From positions 62,001 through 126,000 of the forward strand of contig CAWBBR010000005.1 of NCBI GenBank assembly GCA_963787045.1: a DNA stretch of 64,000 nt, read 5' to 3'. How positions within the stretch are numbered: the first letter of the stretch is position 1; each line of letters begins with the position of its first letter. A model generated the notes under the pieces. That model ran no database searches. It was not told the DNA's origin and saw only the letters and a list, made by a program, of their open reading frames with translations. Of the stretch, positions 61,759-64,000 are shown piece after piece. Both the position numbers and the translations under genes were made by a program. This DNA comes from DATJGR01 sp963787045 (GTDB lineage: Bacteria > Pseudomonadota > Gammaproteobacteria > Pseudomonadales > Azotimanducaceae).

Positions 61759-62835
61759 ATGGCAGGCAATACGTTCGGAAGAACATTCACCGTTACGACT
61801 TTCGGCGAGAGCCACGGGCCGTCGATCGGCGCGATCGTGGACGGCTGTCCGCCGGGCCTGCCCCTCAATGAATCCGATCTGCAGCGCGATCTGGATCGAC
61901 GGCGTCCCGGGCAATCCAAATACACCACGCAGCGCGACGAAGCGGACGAGGTGCGTATTCTCTCGGGTGTGTTCGAGGGTGTTACGACCGGCACACCGAT
62001 CGGTCTGATAATCGACAACACCGATCAGCGCAGCCGCGACTACAGCAAGATCCAGGACGTGTTCCGTCCGGCGCACGCGGACTACACCTACCAGAAGAAA
62101 TATGGCATTCGCGACTATCGCGGCGGCGGTCGTTCGTCAGCGCGCGAGACGGCGATGCGGGTTGCGGCGGGCGCGATCGCGAAGAAATACCTGGCGCAGC
62201 AGTTCGGCGCGTCGGTGCGCGGCTACCTTGCGCAGATCGGCGACATTCGACCCCAGGTGATCGACTGGGACGAGGTCGATCGGAATCCGTTCTTCTGCCC
62301 GGACGCCGCGGTCGTTCCAAAGATCGCGGAGTTCATCGACCGGTTGCGTAAAGACGGCGATTCGATCGGCGCGCGCGTCACGGTCGTGGCCAGTGGCTTG
62401 CCCGTCGGCCTGGGAGAGCCGGTCTTCGACAAGCTCGACGCCGACATCGCGCGCGCGTTGATGAGCATCAATGCGGTGAAAGGCGTGGAACTCGGCGCCG
62501 GATTCGACGTCGTGCAGCAGCGCGGCACCGAACATCGCGACGAAATGACGTCAGCCGGATTTCTCAGCAACAACGCGGGCGGTGTGCTTGGAGGGATTTC
62601 TACCGGACAGGATATCGTCGCGAGCATGGCGCTGAAGCCGACGTCGAGCTTGCGTCTGCCTGGACGCAGCCTGAATGAGCAGGGTGAGGAAGTCGAAGTA
62701 GTCACCACCGGCAGACACGACCCGTGCGTGGGCATCCGTGCGACGCCGATTGCCGAGGCGATGCTGGCGCTGGTGCTGATGGATCATCTGATGCGCCAAC
62801 GCGCGCAGAATCCCAAATGGCTCGACGACGTTTGA
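61759..62835 (+). CDS. aroC: Chorismate synthase
   Basis: 358 residues. The opening MAGNTFGRTFTVTTFGESHG and the later YGIRDYRGGGRSSARETAMRVA are the standard signatures, with the FMN/EPSP site residues. It makes chorismate from 5-enolpyruvylshikimate 3-phosphate using reduced FMN, feeding aromatic amino acids and quinones. The prmB-aroC order is common in gammaproteobacteria. Confidence 0.97.
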   Translation: MAGNTFGRTFTVTTFGESHGPSIGAIVDGCPPGLPLNESDLQRDLDRRRPGQSKYTTQRDEADEVRILSGVFEGVTTGTPIGLIIDNTDQRSRDYSKIQDVFRPAHADYTYQKKYGIRDYRGGGRSSARETAMRVAAGAIAKKYLAQQFGASVRGYLAQIGDIRPQVIDWDEVDRNPFFCPDAAVVPKIAEFIDRLRKDGDSIGARVTVVASGLPVGLGEPVFDKLDADIARALMSINAVKGVELGAGFDVVQQRGTEHRDEMTSAGFLSNNAGGVLGGISTGQDIVASMALKPTSSLRLPGRSLNEQGEEVEVVTTGRHDPCVGIRATPIAEAMLALVLMDHLMRQRAQNPKWLDDV

Positions 62836-62854
62836 TCGCGCCACCGTACGATCG

Positions 62855-63727
62855 TTAGTCGGCGAAGCTCTTCAACACGTCCAGAAATGCGCTGGCCGGA
62901 TTCGACAAGGTGCGCGCTGGATTGGTGATCGCTCCGAGGTCGCGGCCGAGCAGTTCACAGTCGACGTCGAGGCGCGCCAGCGGCGCTCGAATCATCGTGG
63001 CCGGTAACACGCTCCAGCCCAACCCGATGCCCACCAACATGCCGATCGTCTCGAGGTAGTTGGTTGCCATCGCGGTGCGCAGCGGCAGGCCGGCGCGCGC
63101 AAAACGTTCGGCAACGATGCGGCCCGTATAGGTGCCGAGCCCGGGGAGTATCGCGGGATACGTCGACAGTCGATCCAACGCGATGCGCTTCTCCGCCGCG
63201 AGCGGGTGATCGGCGGCGATCGTGAACGCGAGAGGATCGTGCCACAACCGTTCGCTTCTGAGCTTCGGCTCCGGCAGCGGCGCCAGCGTGACGACTGCGA
63301 GTTCGGTGCGGCCGGTTCGCACCAGGTCGTGAGCTGCCTCGGAATCGACGAACTCGATGTCGAGCTCAACATCGGTGAAGCGCTGCGAGAACGCTTTCAG
63401 CACCGGTGCGAGCCGGTGCAACCCGACGTGATGGCTGGTGGCCAGTGCCAGGCGACCGTCGATGCGTCGGTGCAGGTTGCGCAACATCACTTCCGTGTCG
63501 GCCAACCCGCTCAGCAGTTCCAGCGCGCGTGGCTTCAGCAGCGTGCCGGCCTCGGTCAGATAGACGCGCTTGCCGACGCGGTCGAACAGCGACACGCCGA
63601 CGTTCGCTTCGAGTGCCTGGATGCGCTTGGTGACCGCAGGCTGAGTGAGATGAAGTTGCTCGGCGGCGCGCGAGAACGACGCGTGGTCGGCTACGGCGAC
63701 GAAGGCACGGAGTTCATTCCATTCCAT
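62855..63727 (-). CDS. LysR-type transcriptional regulator, divergent from leuC
   Basis: 290 residues. The N-terminal winged helix (ELRAFVAVADHASFSRAAEQL, then TQPAVTKRIQALE) is followed by the two-lobed periplasmic-binding-type effector domain. LysR regulators next to leuC commonly control the leucine genes in Pseudomonas and relatives, which is the likely role here. Ends 20 bases from the convergent aroC stop. Confidence 0.92.
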   Translation of the reverse strand: MEWNELRAFVAVADHASFSRAAEQLHLTQPAVTKRIQALEANVGVSLFDRVGKRVYLTEAGTLLKPRALELLSGLADTEVMLRNLHRRIDGRLALATSHHVGLHRLAPVLKAFSQRFTDVELDIEFVDSEAAHDLVRTGRTELAVVTLAPLPEPKLRSERLWHDPLAFTIAADHPLAAEKRIALDRLSTYPAILPGLGTYTGRIVAERFARAGLPLRTAMATNYLETIGMLVGIGLGWSVLPATMIRAPLARLDVDCELLGRDLGAITNPARTLSNPASAFLDVLKSFAD

Positions 63728-63810
63728 GATCGAAGTTATGAAAATAATGAATTTGTCTTATCTGAGCGGCAATCCTACCATGGCCGCCCTTTGACGAAAG
63801 GCGTTCTGGC
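63728..63810. promoter_or_regulatory. Divergent LysR/leuC control region
   Basis: 83 bases between the two starts. An AT-rich patch near 63736-63762 (TTATGAAAATAATG...CTTAT) stands out in this GC-rich DNA and contains partial dyads of the T-N11-A kind, the expected place for the regulator to bind. Confidence 0.4.
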
Positions 63811-64000
63811 GTGGCTCAAACTCTGTACGACAAGATCTGGCGTGATCACCTGGTGACGGAACGCGAAGACGGCACCGGTCTGATCTACATCGACCGCCAT
63901 CTATTGCACGAAGTGACGTCGCCGCAGGCGTTCGACGGGCTCAAACTCGCCGGCCGCCGGCCGTGGCGGATCGACGCCAACCTGGCGACGCCGGACCACA
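63811..64000 (+). CDS. leuC: 3-Isopropylmalate dehydratase large subunit (partial, runs off window)
   Basis: The first 63 residues from GTG 63811, with GAAAGG upstream. MAQTLYDKIWRDHLV, then IYIDRHLLHEVTSPQAFDGL, is the N-terminus of LeuC, whose 4Fe-4S domain isomerises 2- to 3-isopropylmalate in leucine synthesis. The remainder, with the cluster cysteines, is beyond the edge. Confidence 0.95.
   Translation, partial: MAQTLYDKIWRDHLVTEREDGTGLIYIDRHLLHEVTSPQAFDGLKLAGRRPWRIDANLATPDH

Overview
The window is GC-rich chromosomal DNA from a bacterium, most likely a gammaproteobacterium outside the Enterobacterales. The pointers are the block gltA / sdhCDAB-sucAB-lpd-sucCD with gltA divergent, the prmB-aroC pair, an RpoS-type sigma factor, a YaeQ protein, tRNA-Ala(GGC) beside gltX, and a LysR-type regulator divergent from leuC. 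I see no phage, insertion sequence, plasmid or CRISPR signature. The species cannot be named from the sequence alone.

Layout. 1-2.0 kb: the start of a luciferase-like (LLM) monooxygenase, a small secreted protein, and a Tyr/Gly-rich secreted protein. 2.1-14.8 kb: a large accessory locus of exported proteins. A leftward run encodes a secreted protein with one CxxCH haem motif, a LamG lipoprotein with two CxxCH motifs, a Tat-exported DUF1501-type protein and a zinc-ribbon methyltransferase. A divergent rightward run encodes a lipoprotein with a beta-propeller-like N-terminus and two CxxCH motifs, two outer-membrane beta-barrel proteins, a DUF4266 lipoprotein and a DUF3570 protein. This is the best candidate for an undescribed system, probably an outer-membrane or surface redox apparatus. 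14.8-22.6 kb: gltX, tRNA-Ala, two paralogous small lipoproteins, an avidin-like biotin-binding protein without a signal peptide, a MATE exporter, YaeQ, an SDR, a small acidic protein, a DsbA-like protein and metX. 23-38.2 kb: a glycosyltransferase and a polytopic membrane protein, a Baeyer-Villiger-type monooxygenase convergent with an HSL-type hydrolase, an ABC importer of the NMT1/THI5 type, a tandem pair of Ku genes with a hydrolase, several hypotheticals and an ATM1-like ABC exporter.

38.4-41.8 kb: a compact selenocysteine locus, selA-selB-selC(tRNA-Sec), on the minus strand. 41.9-46.3 kb: an acyl-CoA synthetase, a set of 9-bp tandem repeats, a HTH-receiver fusion regulator, rpoS, and a 3-hydroxyisobutyrate dehydrogenase-type enzyme. 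46.3-60.8 kb: the TCA-cycle block followed by htpG. The oxidative half of the cycle (citrate synthase, succinate dehydrogenase, 2-oxoglutarate dehydrogenase E1/E2/E3, succinyl-CoA ligase) is nearly all here, with gltA and sdhC fired from overlapping divergent promoters. 60.8-64 kb: prmB, aroC, a LysR regulator, and the start of leuC.

A caution for any user: at least ten frame breaks interrupt genes that should be intact (gltA, sdhA twice, sucD, htpG, selA and others). In each case the span is longer than a clean reading frame by exactly one base, and most can be placed on a doubled base. The simplest reading is systematic single-base insertion error in the assembly, not gene decay. I annotate those genes across the break.
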